From the NCBI GenBank assembly GCA_963573305.1, contig OY754332.1, positions 48,769,559 through 48,833,558 on the forward strand: 64,000 bases of DNA, read 5' to 3'. Both the position numbers and the translations under genes were made by a program. The notes below the pieces were generated by a model. That model was not told where the DNA came from and ran no database searches. It saw only the letters and a program-made list of their open reading frames with translations. Source of the stretch: Pyrrhosoma nymphula (lineage: Eukaryota; Arthropoda; Insecta; Odonata; Coenagrionidae). Positions 43,501 to 54,453 of the stretch are shown one piece after another (the first letter of the stretch is position 1; each line of letters opens with the position of its first letter).

Positions 43501-44573
43501 TGAATATTTTCAGAGGGAGAGATAAATAGACAACATGGAAATTCTAATCCCTCTTCAAAGGGAGCATAGAATGAAATAAGCTGGACCGGCGTCAAGGGAG
43601 ACTAGATCATGATGGCCGAGATGGCATTAAATGCTGTGCTCAAAGAACTAGTGTTTGCAAACAAATAATCTTAATAGAAAAACAAATGTTTGGAGAGCGG
43701 CATTACTTTACGTGATATATGCAGTCTATTGAGACACGGATAGAATATGGAAATATAAGCCTTCAAAAATAAATCGGATAGAGATAGTGAAGATTAAATG
43801 GTAAGATAAAGCGATAAACGGGTCGGCAATAGAAGGTTTTATGGAGGAAATATCCCGGATGAGGATTTCAAGAAAAATACCAATTTCATCATAGTTTTCT
43901 TCCTCGACGTCAAGGTGAGGAAAAATATATTGGATGAGGAAAAATTGTGCTCTAGCAATTACCCGAGTACGAAACTCAATAACTTGCTCCTCATGGGAAC
44001 TCTACTAGACTGTAAGGAGATAGCAATTTATTAGTTTACTTGAATCATTTTCCCTCATCGTTTGTCTTCCAGTTAGGGAGTGATTCCCTGTAAAACATGC
44101 GCAACACTGCATATCGAAAGGAAACCCTTCTAACCCTTGCGTAGGTTAACTAGCCTAGATCTTTCTTGCAGATGAGATTCCATAAGGCTTAGTGCCAGAT
44201 TAAAAAAAAACAATCTCTTTCTTTCTCGGTTATCAAGATTGTTGAATCAAAAAACTATATATTGGTGTTGATCTTCGCCGTATCAAGGTGCCGATTAAAC
44301 AGTGCGAGAGACCATCTTATACTTATTGAAGAAATAGTGTAGGATGGACACATTTGCTCAACTGTATTTTGAGTTGTTGAGCAGACTCCCTCTGTGTCGT
44401 TGTAGTCCTGGATTTGTTTGTTGCTTCGTCATTCTCAATTTTACCATGCATCGATAAAAAATATATCACCGCGTTTTTAGAATTTAAATTAAATTTTTGG
44501 CGATATATTTATTTAAATGTACAGGTTTCCTCAGCCATATCCATCATACCCGATGTAAAAACGGTCATCATCT
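40509..44573. other. Long stretch without a recognisable gene
   Basis: AT-rich. Unrecognised frames of 60-97 codons occur on both strands (for example 41682-41975 plus, 42975-43268 minus and 43286-43501 minus) without domains or splice context. A B-box-like GGGGTTCGATTGC (minus, near 41597) has no A box at the right distance. The part next to 40508 probably held more of the Penelope-like RT. Confidence 0.4.
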
Positions 44574-44785
44574 TTAGCGTCGTCTGGCACAGTTGTTTGG
44601 CGCCCGTTTCATCCGCTGATTGCTCTGAGTCACTGCTGCGGTTGCCAGATAATATAATCTCATCTTCATGTCTCTGTCATCCCGCTCATTCTCTTCATTT
44701 CCTTTCTTCCCTTCCGGTAATTTCACCAGGACTTTATTGAAGTCATCGGGGCGCAATATTTTACGAGACCTGGACGAAAACACAG
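44574..44785 (-). CDS. Weak candidate exon, unknown protein
   Basis: On the minus strand a pyrimidine-rich acceptor (CTGTGTTTTCGTCCAG) lies just upstream of an open frame reading SRKILRPDDFNKVLVKLPEG, then a charged stretch (KKGNEENERDDRDMKM) and RLYYLATAAVTQ. Codon use looks protein-like and the block is GC-richer than its surroundings. I recognise no family and see no clear donor or neighbouring exon. It is equally compatible with a chance frame. Confidence 0.25.
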
Positions 44786-46092
44786 ACTCGAATAATATGA
44801 GAAAAACGTTGCTGCATGAAGTTGGCGAAAGGCAATTTTTAACTAAACATTAGGAACACGATACCGAGTTTGATTCTATGGTGACTGAAAAAATATGCGT
44901 AAAAATAAGAATGAACCTAATAAAACTAAAGAGCACACATGGTATAGCGGGTAGGTGGTAAAGTAGCCGCAGACATGTCACACTCTTTTCAAAGCTCAAC
45001 AGCAACCGAAGCGTTGGGTGGATGTTTTTCCGCAAGTTGGAAATACTACCACCTGTTATGAAAAATGTATTTCAGGAAAAACAGACATTAAATTCTACCG
45101 TAAAAAACCGGCAGCTTAGAAAACAAAATATACTGCCTATTTCTGTGGCCGAGCCCACCGTGTAGGTCTTTACAGGCGCTCAAGCAGGACTTTACAGCGG
45201 AAGTACTTTAGCGACCAAATTCCGTCATATTGGGATGAAATAGCTATTCACTTTGTAACCATCGATCAATGGGCAAAATTTGCTTTAATAAATTTTTGTT
45301 AACCTTAGTTTCCATCCTTAAAATGCACAACAAAAAATATATAGTGTGGCCCAATCGCGGATAGGACTAATGATGGTTTAGGATGTATTACCGACAGAGA
45401 GCAAATAAAACAAAAATAAAAGAAAAACGAGTTTTTATGAATCATAGCTAGGAAAACATACCCCGTCAGCAACACATACGACTCAATACTAAAGTGAAAA
45501 TAATCCAGAGAATATTGCGAGTCCAGAATCTCACGTATGACACAAAAAGTTCACTTCACTAACTAAAACAAATAAATTAAAAAATTCATGGAAGACAATC
45601 ACTTGAATATTTATGCCTTTCTCGGGGCACATAAGGCTCCAGCGTTTTTAAGGAAAGAGTGGGATGCCGTTTTTTTGCATTTAAACTGCTCCATTCACGG
45701 TAAAGCAAATGTTATTATTATGATAACTGGAGACGATGGTTTTAGCACTTAAAATTTCATGATTTATCATGATAAATTCTAAATTTATCATTTAAAAATA
45801 ATGAAAAAGCGTCATATAGCATCCAGGGAAAACAAAAACACTATGGTAAGAATAATTCTCAATTATAAATAAAGATGATCAAAATTAGGTACATAATTTA
45901 ATGCAGATAAATAAATGCTAAAGTTAAAAGAAATGGTTCCTATATTTTGCTCAGTTTGAGGTCATTTTAGCTCGTATCACTTCCACGGTTGGAGTTTGGT
46001 ACCATCAAGAATTCCAATATTCCATTAAGGACATTTTGCTAGCGACAGGCACGATCACAATTAGGTAACATGTGAATTGAACCGGCGCGCCG
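44786..46092. other. No gene recognised
   Basis: AT-rich. Contains a small perfect palindromic patch (TTTATCATGATAAA near 45763-45776). No ORF over 61 codons. Confidence 0.4.
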
Positions 46093-46097
46093 CGGCG

Positions 46098-46945
46098 CAC
46101 AGTGGGCTCAAATCGAAAATCGCCGGACAAAAGTCCAAATTTGCTTTTTTTGAGATAACGTCTTGAAACATCGCACATATACACAAAAGTCATTATTGAT
46201 TATGGATTGGTAAGCCACTTCTCATAGGTCTTACCCGTTACTTAGATACAGAGGCTCAAACACGACCAAATTTTCTAAAAAGCGCCCGCTCTCATTTTTC
46301 TTCGAAAATCTTAAACGTTGAGCAGATATAGGAGTAATGGAAGGATTTATATGAGATAAAAAACATTAACATTTGTAAACAGGGTACTTTACCTATGCTA
46401 TGCATAACTTTCAGACATATTTGCTCATATTTGAGTGCTATTATGTCACAAAATGGCGGACCCTTTTTTAGACAAAATTGTACATAAAGTAGACAATATA
46501 ATCCTTATTCGGAAAATGATCTCTAGGATACTTGATCAGAGTATAAATTAAACATATTTTTAGATTATTCCGTAAAAATATTTGAAACAAGTTTGCGACG
46601 CCGAGAATAAACTCGATTTTTCTATCGCGCGTCGCGGCCCGGATCCACGCAACGGGACCTGGAAATACAGCGACTCCGTTGGATTGTTCAGGTGTGTGGA
46701 CATTAACTCCTCGAATTCAATTTTTTCAGGCTATGCATGTTGTCACTGATTTCTAAAGATTCTAAACTGAAGATTTTGCGAGGATATTGGATCGAGAGAA
46801 TGGATCAGTGCACGCGTAACTGCGGTACATTTGTTTTTCTTTGGATAACTTTCGGAATCATACTGCAAATTATGAACGTCTTTCAACTATTGAGAAAGAA
46901 TGCGGATTCTCGGGGTACCATGCATGTTTTCCATAAAAAAGGCAA
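46098..46945 (+). repeat. Left 848-bp arm of the foldback
   Basis: Nearly identical to the reverse complement of 48000-48847 with no net length change. By eye there are about eight differences in the outer 165 bp and about three in the remaining 680 bp. A frame starting MLSLISKDSKLKIL runs through the inner part of both arms. It has no domain and is shared only because the arms are copies. Confidence 0.93.
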
Positions 46946-47031
46946 CATATGGGTTCCCTTCATGTGCCTGATAAAGTAAATTTTCAATAATAAAGGCAAA
47001 AGAGTAAAAATAATTTCGTTTAATGAATACA

Positions 47032-47424
47032 TTAGAGATTTGTATAAAAAGACACACCAGTCGCCGTAGAAGTACTTGGTAAATAATGACGCACGTTATC
47101 AGGCAAAATGATTGACTCATTGAGCCAATCGTTATGATGCAGCAAAAATCGCTTGTTATTCCGGGAACACTTTTCCCACTTCCTCATGTAGGGCACCAAA
47201 ACACTTATCCAAATGAATTCACGAAGACTATTTAGAGCGTCATCATGTGACCCTAAATCTAATATTCGTGACAAATAATAAATAAAATATTCTCTTTTGT
47301 CATTTAATGATTTTCCCTTCAAATCCGTTACTTTTTTATGGAGCTCAAGACACGTGATCTGGTGTGAAGGCATATCACCTCTCGTTTGAGGAAAATATAT
47401 ATATGTGATAAATATATAATACAT
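47032..47424 (-). CDS. Hypothetical 130-codon frame in the foldback's middle
   Basis: Unrecognised. It is the only sizeable frame in the single-copy middle of the element. It is rich in Leu, Asn and Lys, with LHKKVTDLKGKSLNDKREYF, then DALNSLREF and KWEKCSRNNKRFLLHH. The look is that of a helical protein segment, but I see no catalytic or zinc motif and no RAG1/Transib block. It could be a relic of captured or transposase-flanking sequence. Confidence 0.25.
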   Translation of the reverse strand: MYYIFITYIYFPQTRGDMPSHQITCLELHKKVTDLKGKSLNDKREYFIYYLSRILDLGSHDDALNSLREFIWISVLVPYMRKWEKCSRNNKRFLLHHNDWLNESIILPDNVRHYLPSTSTATGVSFYTNL

Positions 47425-47999
47425 GTTTAACGGTCTAAAAATTTAAGAAAATATAATATAGGTACGAAGGATAAAAGAAAAAAAAAAAGATGATACTTAG
47501 AAATTAAAGTAAGCAGAAAGATCGCATTGTAAAAGAAAAACCAAGAGAATATAACAAAATATAAATGAACACAGATGAGAAAATTACGACACATAATTTG
47601 GGGAAAAACGTCATTGGTTAGAAAGAAGAAATTTAAAAATATTGCTTACCTTAGGAAAGAGGTACCTATACTTTTAAGAAAATAAACAATACTGCTGTCA
47701 CCACAGGGAACTGGAGCAGGAAATATGTCAGTATTTCGCGACCCAAATAACCAGATACTATGGGTTTTCCAAACTCAGGAGAGCACAGGCACAAAATTAC
47801 TTCACCAAAAACAAACTACAACTGCCTGTCAATATGCATTTCTTAAAGGAAGGGCGCCACTGGAAATACCCGCTTAATACCGTCAAAGGCAGCCCGGTGT
47901 CATAAATCGTTCCTTTTCGCTCCACCCTCCTCGGGGAGTAAAGGAGTGTTGTTCGTGGTGGGGGTGGAGAGGGTGAAGGGAAAGAAGGGAACTATTATC

Positions 48000-48847
48000 T
48001 TGCCTTTTTTATGGAAAACATGCATGGTACCCCGAGAATCCGCATTCTTTCTCAATAGTTGAAAGACGTTCATAATTTGCAGTATGATTCCGAAAATTAT
48101 CCAAAGAAAAACAAATGTACCGCAGTTACGCGTGCACTGATCCATTCTCTCGATCCAATATCCTCGCAAAATCTTCAGTTTAGAATCTTTAGAAATCAGT
48201 GACAACATGCATAGCCTGAAAAAATTGAATTCGAGGAGTTAATGTCCACACACCTGAACAATCCAACGGAGTCGCTGTATTTCCAGGTCCCATTGCGTGG
48301 ATCCGGGCCGCGACGCGCGATAGAAAAATCGAGTTTATTCTCGGCGTCGCAAACTTGTTTCAAACATTTTTACGGAATAATCTAAAAATATGTTTAATTT
48401 ATACTCTGATCAAGTATCCTAGAGATCATTTTCCGAATAAGGATTATATTGTCTACTTTATGTACAATTTTGTCTAAAAAAGGGTCCGCCATTTTGTGAC
48501 ATAATAGCACTCAAATATGAGCAAATATGTCTGAAAGTTATGCATAGCATAGGTAAAGTACCCTGTTTACAAATGTTAATGTTTTTTATCTCATATAAAT
48601 CCTTCCATTACTCCTATATCTGCTCAACGTTTAAGATTTTCGAAGAAAAATGAGAGCGGGCGCTTTTTAGAAAATTTGGTCGTGTTTGAGCCTCTGTATC
48701 TAAGTAACAGGTAAGACCTATGAGAAATGGCTTACCAATCCATAATCACTAATCACTTTTGTGTATATGTGCGATGTTTCATGACGTTATCTCAAACAAA
48801 GCAATTTTGAACTTTTGTCCGGCGATTTTCGATTTGAGCCCACTGTG
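48000..48847 (-). repeat. Right 848-bp arm of the foldback
   Basis: Reverse-complement partner of 46098-46945. The match stops abruptly at GGCAA / TTGCC, where the two sides become unrelated, which defines the arm length. Confidence 0.93.
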
Positions 48848-48852
48848 CGGCG

Positions 48853-49315
48853 TGCAGTACTGGTATCTGGTCTGTATTCTATCTCTCTGAGATTCCAGAT
48901 TGATACAACGCTAGTAAAATATTTCGCAGTTGTCCGTGATCACGTCCAGACTTTTTAAGGTCATGGTGGTATGTATTTGACAAATTTTCCTTCGCGTACA
49001 TATTATAAAAAGCCTCTAAAATGAAAGTTTTGAATTAATTTAACTAACTTCAAAAGACTCTCCTGTCATACTTTGCCAGATACCGGAGAGTTAGGAGGGA
49101 ATCATACTCCCTTGAAAGCCTTCACAAATCTCAAAACATAAGAAGTTACCCTTATAACCTTTATGAGAGATAAACATCTTTGGATCCATGTAAAAGATAT
49201 TTGTTTTCTAATAGTGCTATTAAGTTACATTTTGCTGATTTATCTCAGGTTGGGATGAAAGTTGCAATTGAAAATGAACCTTAGGAGTCGAAAAACCTAT
49301 GTCAATTCTACAAAA
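48853..49315. other. Short gap between the foldback and the BEL element
   Basis: No frame or repeat recognised. By position it may be a decayed connection between RNase H and integrase of the BEL/Pao element, which is otherwise missing. Confidence 0.35.
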
Positions 49316-49600
49316 TTATGGGACTTCCCAATACAAATTTTCCCTAAAAAGCTGCATTGGCAACATACCGCATGAGATACAATCCGCTGGGTTTTGACCG
49401 GATTCAATGTGACTCCAAGAGCATTGAGGCCAAAGGTGATTGATTTTTGAAATTTTGCTAGAAACGAACGTTTGTAAGCGGTGTGATGGGAGCTTTAGCC
49501 AGGATAGTAATATCTGCGAATCCGACCACACAAAAGTTTCCCCGGAATTAACATGACCGCTAAATACATTGCATGATCGTTTCATTCGTTTGGCGCGCAA
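49316..49600 (-). pseudogene. BEL/Pao RNase H fragment
   Basis: The translation contains TFVWSDSQILLSWL with the conserved Asp of TDSxIVLxWL, then PSHRLQTFVSSKISKIN, and WSHIESGQNPADCISCG, matching WRHVPSxxNPADxASRG of the family. This domain removes RNA from the cDNA hybrid. The NPAD motif is intact, but relatives' SRG is CG(G) here. It follows the RT in a different frame. Confidence 0.85.
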
Positions 49601-51060
49601 TAAATTCGTTTAGCACGCAAGTAGTTCTAAATTCGGCAACAAAATCGTTTTTAAGGGTGCTACCCTGGATTTGGCATTGAGAAAAGAACCTTAAGTTTCC
49701 TCGGTGAATGATGCAGTTTGAACAAATAAGATGGCACCAAAGTCACGCTCTGGTGCATCACAAAACCCTAGTAGTTAAACTTTTGAATCAATGAAGTTAA
49801 TACGCTGTGGCAAACAAATCTGGGGTAAGTACGAACTTTGAGAAACAAGTTAACTCCACTGAGATTAAATAACGTCAGGAAGGGGGTAGTCTCAACCTAA
49901 TTTTAAGGTTCACAATGACCGCATCAAATATTTTGCTCTCAAGACTATTGGGGGAAAACCACCAATTGGATCAAATATTCTATAAATGTTTGATTTTGGA
50001 ATCTCTTTAATGCATCACCATGAAAATAGGTGCCTTTGCTTTGAATTTACTGTAGCCTCGAAGCCTACGTGATTCGACAAAATATCCTGAGCGGGGATCC
50101 AAATTAAGCCCAGCACCTTGAGTGAAGGAGATTCAAACGCATCAAAGTGTGATGCTTGCTTGATTTCATTCCGAGAGAACCCTGCTAGAAATTCGATGGA
50201 GTTGCTCGCCCATTTACTCAATGGAAATCCTGCAAGTGACAATAATTCAATCAGTTTCTGTCGAAGTACTAACGCCTCTGAGATAGAAGGAGTCCCTGTC
50301 ACAATGTCATCAACGTAAGAAGTCTTTGTACGAAGTACTTGACCGGCTAGAGGGAACTAATAACCATCCTCATGGACTAATTAATGCAAAGCTTCCAGTG
50401 CTAGGAAGGGAGCTGGAGAAACCCCATAAGTGACTGTATTCAATTCATATTCAACCAGGGCTTGGGTCGCACCATTACGCCGCAAAATGCGCTGATATCC
50501 TCGGTGCTCGGGAGCAACTAAAATCCGCATCTTTGAAATATCTGTGGTAAAAGCAATTTTATGGATGTGAAAAGGATTATAAAATATAAAATATATCGCT
50601 GTGCAACTCTGTGCCGGTAAGTAATCCATCATTAAGTGAGGAACCCAAAGATGTACGGGGAGAGGCATCAAAAACTACACAAACTTTTTAATTAGCTGAG
50701 TTATAGATAGCGTGATGTGGAATATAATATACTTTCTCTGGGATTTTGATTCGAACATGTGACCAAAACGAAGATATTTCTTTAAGAATTCACAATAATT
50801 AACACGCAACTCCTTTTGGCACCTGAAGCGACGCTCAAGATTCATTAATCGGAAAGCCGCTTGAGAGTAAGAATCCCCGGGTTGAGAAGGAAGGAATCGG
50901 AAATGAAGAGAAATACTGAATCTTCCAGAGTCATCTCTTCGAAAACTTTCCGGAAAATACTGTTCACATCGAATATCCTCGGGGCCATGAAAGATTTCCG
51001 ATGGTAGTTCTTCTACTTCCCAAAATTGTTTCAATTCATTTTCGAAATATTCGTTTTCCT
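49601..51060 (-). pseudogene. BEL/Pao reverse transcriptase, several frames
   Basis: Downward from 51060: KQFWEVEELPSEIFHGPEDI and SFRRDDSGRFSISLHFRFLP (start of Pao RT), LMNLERRFRCQKELRVNYCE, then MDYLPAQSCTAIYFIFYNPF and HKIAFTTDISKMRILVAPEH (palm motif A, Asp kept). YVDD is at 50317-50306, followed by IVTGTPSISEALVLRQKLIE. Next come SPSLKVLGLIWIP and, below 50015, YRIFDPIGGFPP (relatives RIFDPLGxLSP) in another frame. The two catalytic motifs survive, but at least four frame changes separate the blocks, so it is inactive. Confidence 0.88.
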
Positions 51061-51169
51061 CCTCAACGGAAAATGAAGAGATACTTCAACCTTCTTTCAC
51101 AGGTTAAGTGGATCTAGAGCCACATATGACCCAACCAAAAATAGAATTTACCTATAGCAATCATTTCGA

Positions 51170-52072
51170 CATTTAGGGACAATTTCTGCTTAGCAAATGC
51201 CCTACATCAGATAGCTACGACGCCTATCAGAGGGGACAATGTTCTTGATTTATTGGCAGCAAATATACCGCAACAAGTAATTAAGGTCAACACTGTTGAG
51301 GGCATTAGTGACCATAGAGTAGTTACCGCAAGGTTCTCTTTGAACATCATTAAAAGTTTTAAACAAAGAAGAAAATTCTACATTAAAAAAAAAGCCGATT
51401 TCAATGCGTTCTAGAGTCATCTAAAAAAATCTCTTCCAGAATTCCAGGAATCAAGCTTAAAGTTAGACACGGAGGGTAGTTGGAAAGCTTTCCTTTCGAT
51501 CGTACATTCAGGGATCAGAAAATACATTCCAAGTAAAGTAAAAAAAAGAGGGCAGCGAACCAAGATGGTACAATGCAGAAGTGAGAAAATCGTTAAGACG
51601 TCAGAGAGTATGCCACGCCAAGATGAAAAAACTCCGTAGAGATTTGTCTACTAGTGATCATAATTTAATATTTGAAAAATACAAATTGTCTAGAGCCACT
51701 ACAAAGGAAGCCTTTCGGAATGCATTCATGGATTTTAAAAGTAAAACATTAGTAGAACAATTACAGGACAACCCAAAGGCATTTTGGTCATACGTAAGGG
51801 AAGTTCAAGGCAATAGATCAACAGTTATTCCACTACGAAACGAAAATGGCGAATTATTAACAAGCAGCTCGGACATAGCCAACTTATTAAATTCTTACTT
51901 TCAAAGTGTGTTCACCCAGTCATCGCAGATTACATCCGTAAAGTTAAATGATCACTTCCAGCAAAAGATGCCACCTATCGATATTTGCACTCACGGAATA
52001 GAAAACTTGCTAAAATCTCTAAGTCCAAATAAATCCCCAGGTCCTGAAGAAATTCCTGCCCGCGTTTTTTAG
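51170..52072 (+). pseudogene. LINE endonuclease C-terminus and linker to RT
   Basis: Around 51230-51340 the frame gives NVLDLLAANIPQQ and VEGISDHRVVTARF. The SDHRVV block is the conserved C-terminal His-containing motif of the APE-type endonuclease. From 51581 an open frame continues through FRNAFMDFKSKT, NPKAFWSYVREV and LLKSLSPNKSPGPEEIPARV. The last block is the conserved region before RT motif 1. The frame ends at a one-base shift near 52066 (poly-T), where the next frame picks up the protein. Confidence 0.85.
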
Positions 52073-52100
52073 AGAATTAGCTTGTGAAATAGCACCCTAC

Positions 52101-52904
52101 TTGCATAATTTATTTAGTAAATCCATCAACGAACACAAAGTACCCATGGACTGGAAAATTGCAAATGTCACTCCCATATTCAAAAGCGGTGATAAGGAAC
52201 AGCCATCGATATCTCTCACATCTATCTCTTTCAAAGTCCTTGAACATATAATTGTAAGTTCAGTTATGAGACACCTCGATATAGAGAACTTGTTAACAAA
52301 AACACAACACGGATTCAGAAAGGGAAGATCTTGCGAAACTCAATTAGCACTTTTTGCTCACGATATTTTAGTCTCGGGTGAACATAACGCTCCAGTTGAT
52401 GCAATTTTTCTTGACTTTAAAAAGGCATTTGATAAAGTTTCCCAATGTAAGCTACTCATGAAATTAAAATCCTACGGTTTAGACGACGACTTAATTTCCT
52501 GGATTAGAGAATTCTTAAGTAATCGCGTGCAAAGAGTTGTATTAGATGGCGCTATCTCTAATGAAGTAAAAGTCACATCGGGTGTCCCACAGGGAAGTGT
52601 CATAGGCCCGCTTCTGTTCCTTTTGTACATAAACGACATCGGTAACAAAGTTGTCAGTAAGATTAGATTATTTGCTGACGACGCAGTGGTGTATAGAGAA
52701 ATTCGTAGCTTTAATGATAAGGAAGCGCTAACTAAGGACCTCGAGGCAATACAAGAGTGGTGCGATGTGTGGCAGCTAGAATTAAACCTGAAAAAATGCG
52801 TTGTTGTGAATTTTTGGAAACGGAAAAACGCTCCTTGTAACAGCTATTGCATAAACAACATAAAATTAGAGACCGTAGAATCCGTTAAGTACCTCGGAGT
52901 TTAA
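52101..52904 (+). CDS. LINE reverse transcriptase domain (CR1-like), nearly intact
   Basis: This 267-codon frame holds the RT core: PMDWKIANVTPIFKSG (residues 15-30), KTQHGFRKGRSCETQLA (67-83), DAIFLDFKKAFDKV with catalytic D105, SGVPQGSVIGPLLFLLYIND (160-179) and FADDAVVY with catalytic D193-D194, then SVKYLGV. All catalytic residues are present. Relatives have a PVSLTS block where this one reads PSISLTS, with a short deletion before it. The protein would reverse-transcribe its own RNA at the nicked target. The frame ends at TAA at 52902-52904, where relatives continue. Thumb and C-terminal sequence follow in other frames. Confidence 0.93.
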   Translation: MHNLFSKSINEHKVPMDWKIANVTPIFKSGDKEQPSISLTSISFKVLEHIIVSSVMRHLDIENLLTKTQHGFRKGRSCETQLALFAHDILVSGEHNAPVDAIFLDFKKAFDKVSQCKLLMKLKSYGLDDDLISWIREFLSNRVQRVVLDGAISNEVKVTSGVPQGSVIGPLLFLLYINDIGNKVVSKIRLFADDAVVYREIRSFNDKEALTKDLEAIQEWCDVWQLELNLKKCVVVNFWKRKNAPCNSYCINNIKLETVESVKYLGV

Positions 52905-53175
52905 CTGACTAATGATCTATCGTGGAGTGAACATATTCGAGAAATTACCGGTCAAGGTAATCGAAAATTGGGATTTGTTAAAAGAGTACTTGGCAAGTGC
53001 GACGATAAAGTAGGGAAATCAGCTACTTCTCCCTCGTTAGACCCCACTTAACATATGCCCCAGTATTTGGGATCCTTATGAGATAGGCTTGGAAACTGAA
53101 TTAGAACGCGTGCAGTGAAGATCGGCAAGATATGTCTAAGGCCGTTATGATAATCTCGTTAGTGTTACTGACCTT

Positions 53176-53412
53176 TTGCAGCAACTGAGATGGGAAAAGC
53201 TTTCAGACCGTCGATTAAAATTTAAACTCAATCTATTATGTAAGTTCCAAACCGGTCTAATCTCTGACGACGTTGATAATATTTTACGAAATCCGACATA
53301 CTACGGTAGATCAGATCATGAGAGTAAAATTAGGGAACTAGACTGCAGAACGGGCAGATTTATGATGTCATTTTTCCCACAAACGATAAGGGACCATAAC
53401 AGCTGCCAATGA
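53176..53412 (+). pseudogene. LINE C-terminal domain and stop
   Basis: It reads LSDRRLKFKLNLLCKFQTGL then DCRTGRFMMSFFPQTIRDHN, the typical CR1/jockey-type tail (RRxxxRLxLLxKI... SFFPRTIxxWN). A stop follows at 53410-53412, then about 370 bp of 3' untranslated region. The stretch 52905-53175 between it and the RT frame carries the thumb region (NDLSWSEHIREIT, KRVLGKCDDKV) with frameshifts. Confidence 0.8.
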
Positions 53413-53792
53413 GACTTTTATCTAGGTTTTTCGTTAGGTAGTGTAGCTCTTAGTAGTAGTGGTACTCCTAATAATTGAATCCTTATCTGTTACCTAGTAC
53501 ATACTAACAGCACGCCTATCATGTTTTCTACATGGGTCTTGAGTCCCTGTCCATCTGTGTAGTTGTAGAATGCATGTATATTGACGGTCACTCACCATTT
53601 TGATGACATCTGTTGTGTAATGGTGCATGCTTGTGAGGCTTCGACTCGTGACAAGCATTAGCGATTTACGCTAATGCATAATTAGTCGTAGTTAAACTAA
53701 CTCTAGGGTATAGTGTAATGCATGTTGGTGATTACTCACCCCCTGTCACACACCCCTGAGGTGGCTTGGAGGGTATTATGTAGATGTAGATG

Positions 53793-54211
53793 GCTTTGGA
53801 GTAAAGACATTCCTAGAATGAAATCAATTTGCAATGGCAAGGTCAAAACGAGGATACACCAGATCCATATGAAAGGCATTGTTTCTGAGGAAAGGAGGAA
53901 GATGAAGCCAAGGTTTCCCATCAGCATATCAGTTACACTATCGCCCTTGCCATCAACCCAGAACTTGAAGAATGCTTGGGGAAAAGAAGGCATGTCGCGG
54001 AACCGAACGGCTGATTTAAAGGGGTTTGCGAATGCCCAAACATGGTTCCATAATACGCAGACATTGGTAATTTTAAGCGCGTGATAGCGTCGAAATATAT
54101 CGCCTGAATATGAGAACCTGGGTCAAGCATGACTCTAACAGGTAGCATAGCTTTTCCGGGCGCATAAGACCAACCCTTTGCTCGGAATTTATGTTTAAAT
54201 AATTGGGACAA
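53793..54211 (-). pseudogene. BEL/Pao aspartic protease fragment
   Basis: From 54211 the frame gives KAMLPVRVMLDPGSHIQAIY, matching the protease start LLPVRVLLDxGSQxSxI. The catalytic LDSGS is changed to LDPGS, with the Asp kept. TRLKLPM and FGHSQTPLNQP follow. A second frame ends IDFILGMSLLQS, the segment that relatives read IDLILGAD. Right after it the inserted LINE begins. The protease would process the polyprotein. Confidence 0.78.
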
Positions 54212-54453
54212 TCAGCTTACAGATGAGATAGATCTAACTTCGACAAAGCGCATTAAAGCTCCAGTTTTCTGCAGCAAAGGAAATAGGAAGATATTAATAG
54301 CTTGCTCGTTCATTTTGGGATACGAGATTGAGAACTCTCATCATTTATCTCATGAGAAGTTTTCAACATTTTAATACGCTTCTTAACAAAAGATAGAAGT
54401 TGTGCAACTGAGGGAAAAGTCTCATCTGCCACTGTTCCATCCAAAAGAGCATA

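Larger units (their letters stand above)
46098..48847. mobile_element. Transib-like foldback element with RSS-like ends
   Basis: The 2750-bp element begins CACAGTGGGCTCAAATCG and ends with the exact reverse complement. It is flanked by CGGCG on both sides (46093-46097 and 48848-48852). A 5-bp GC-rich CGNCG-type duplication and CAC-initial heptamer ends are established features of Transib transposons, whose transposase is related to RAG1. CACAGTG is also the consensus heptamer of V(D)J recombination signals. After a 22-base spacer comes ACAAAAGTC (left) or ACAAAAGTT (right), matching 7 and 6 of 9 nonamer positions. The arms are 848 bp each, around a 1054-bp middle. No Transib transposase motif is recognised, so it is probably non-autonomous. 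Assignment rests on ends and duplication only. Confidence 0.75.
51110..53790 (+). mobile_element. CR1-like LINE inserted into the BEL element
   Basis: Plus-strand element with the end of the endonuclease (from about 51170), a linker, a complete RT domain, a C-terminal domain and a 3' untranslated region. It ends GTAGATGTAGATG at about 53778-53790. Opposite-strand BEL coding stops on one side (LLQS at about 53793) and resumes on the other (EEENEYFENELKQ at about 51060), which shows insertion into it. The 5' end is truncated within the endonuclease. A related 3' end lies at 27376-27700. Confidence 0.88.

Noticed and set aside
46737..46979. 80-codon frame, repeated at 47900-48208 on the other strand
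   Set aside because: Present twice only because the foldback arms are copies. No domain, and the two frames diverge where the arms end.
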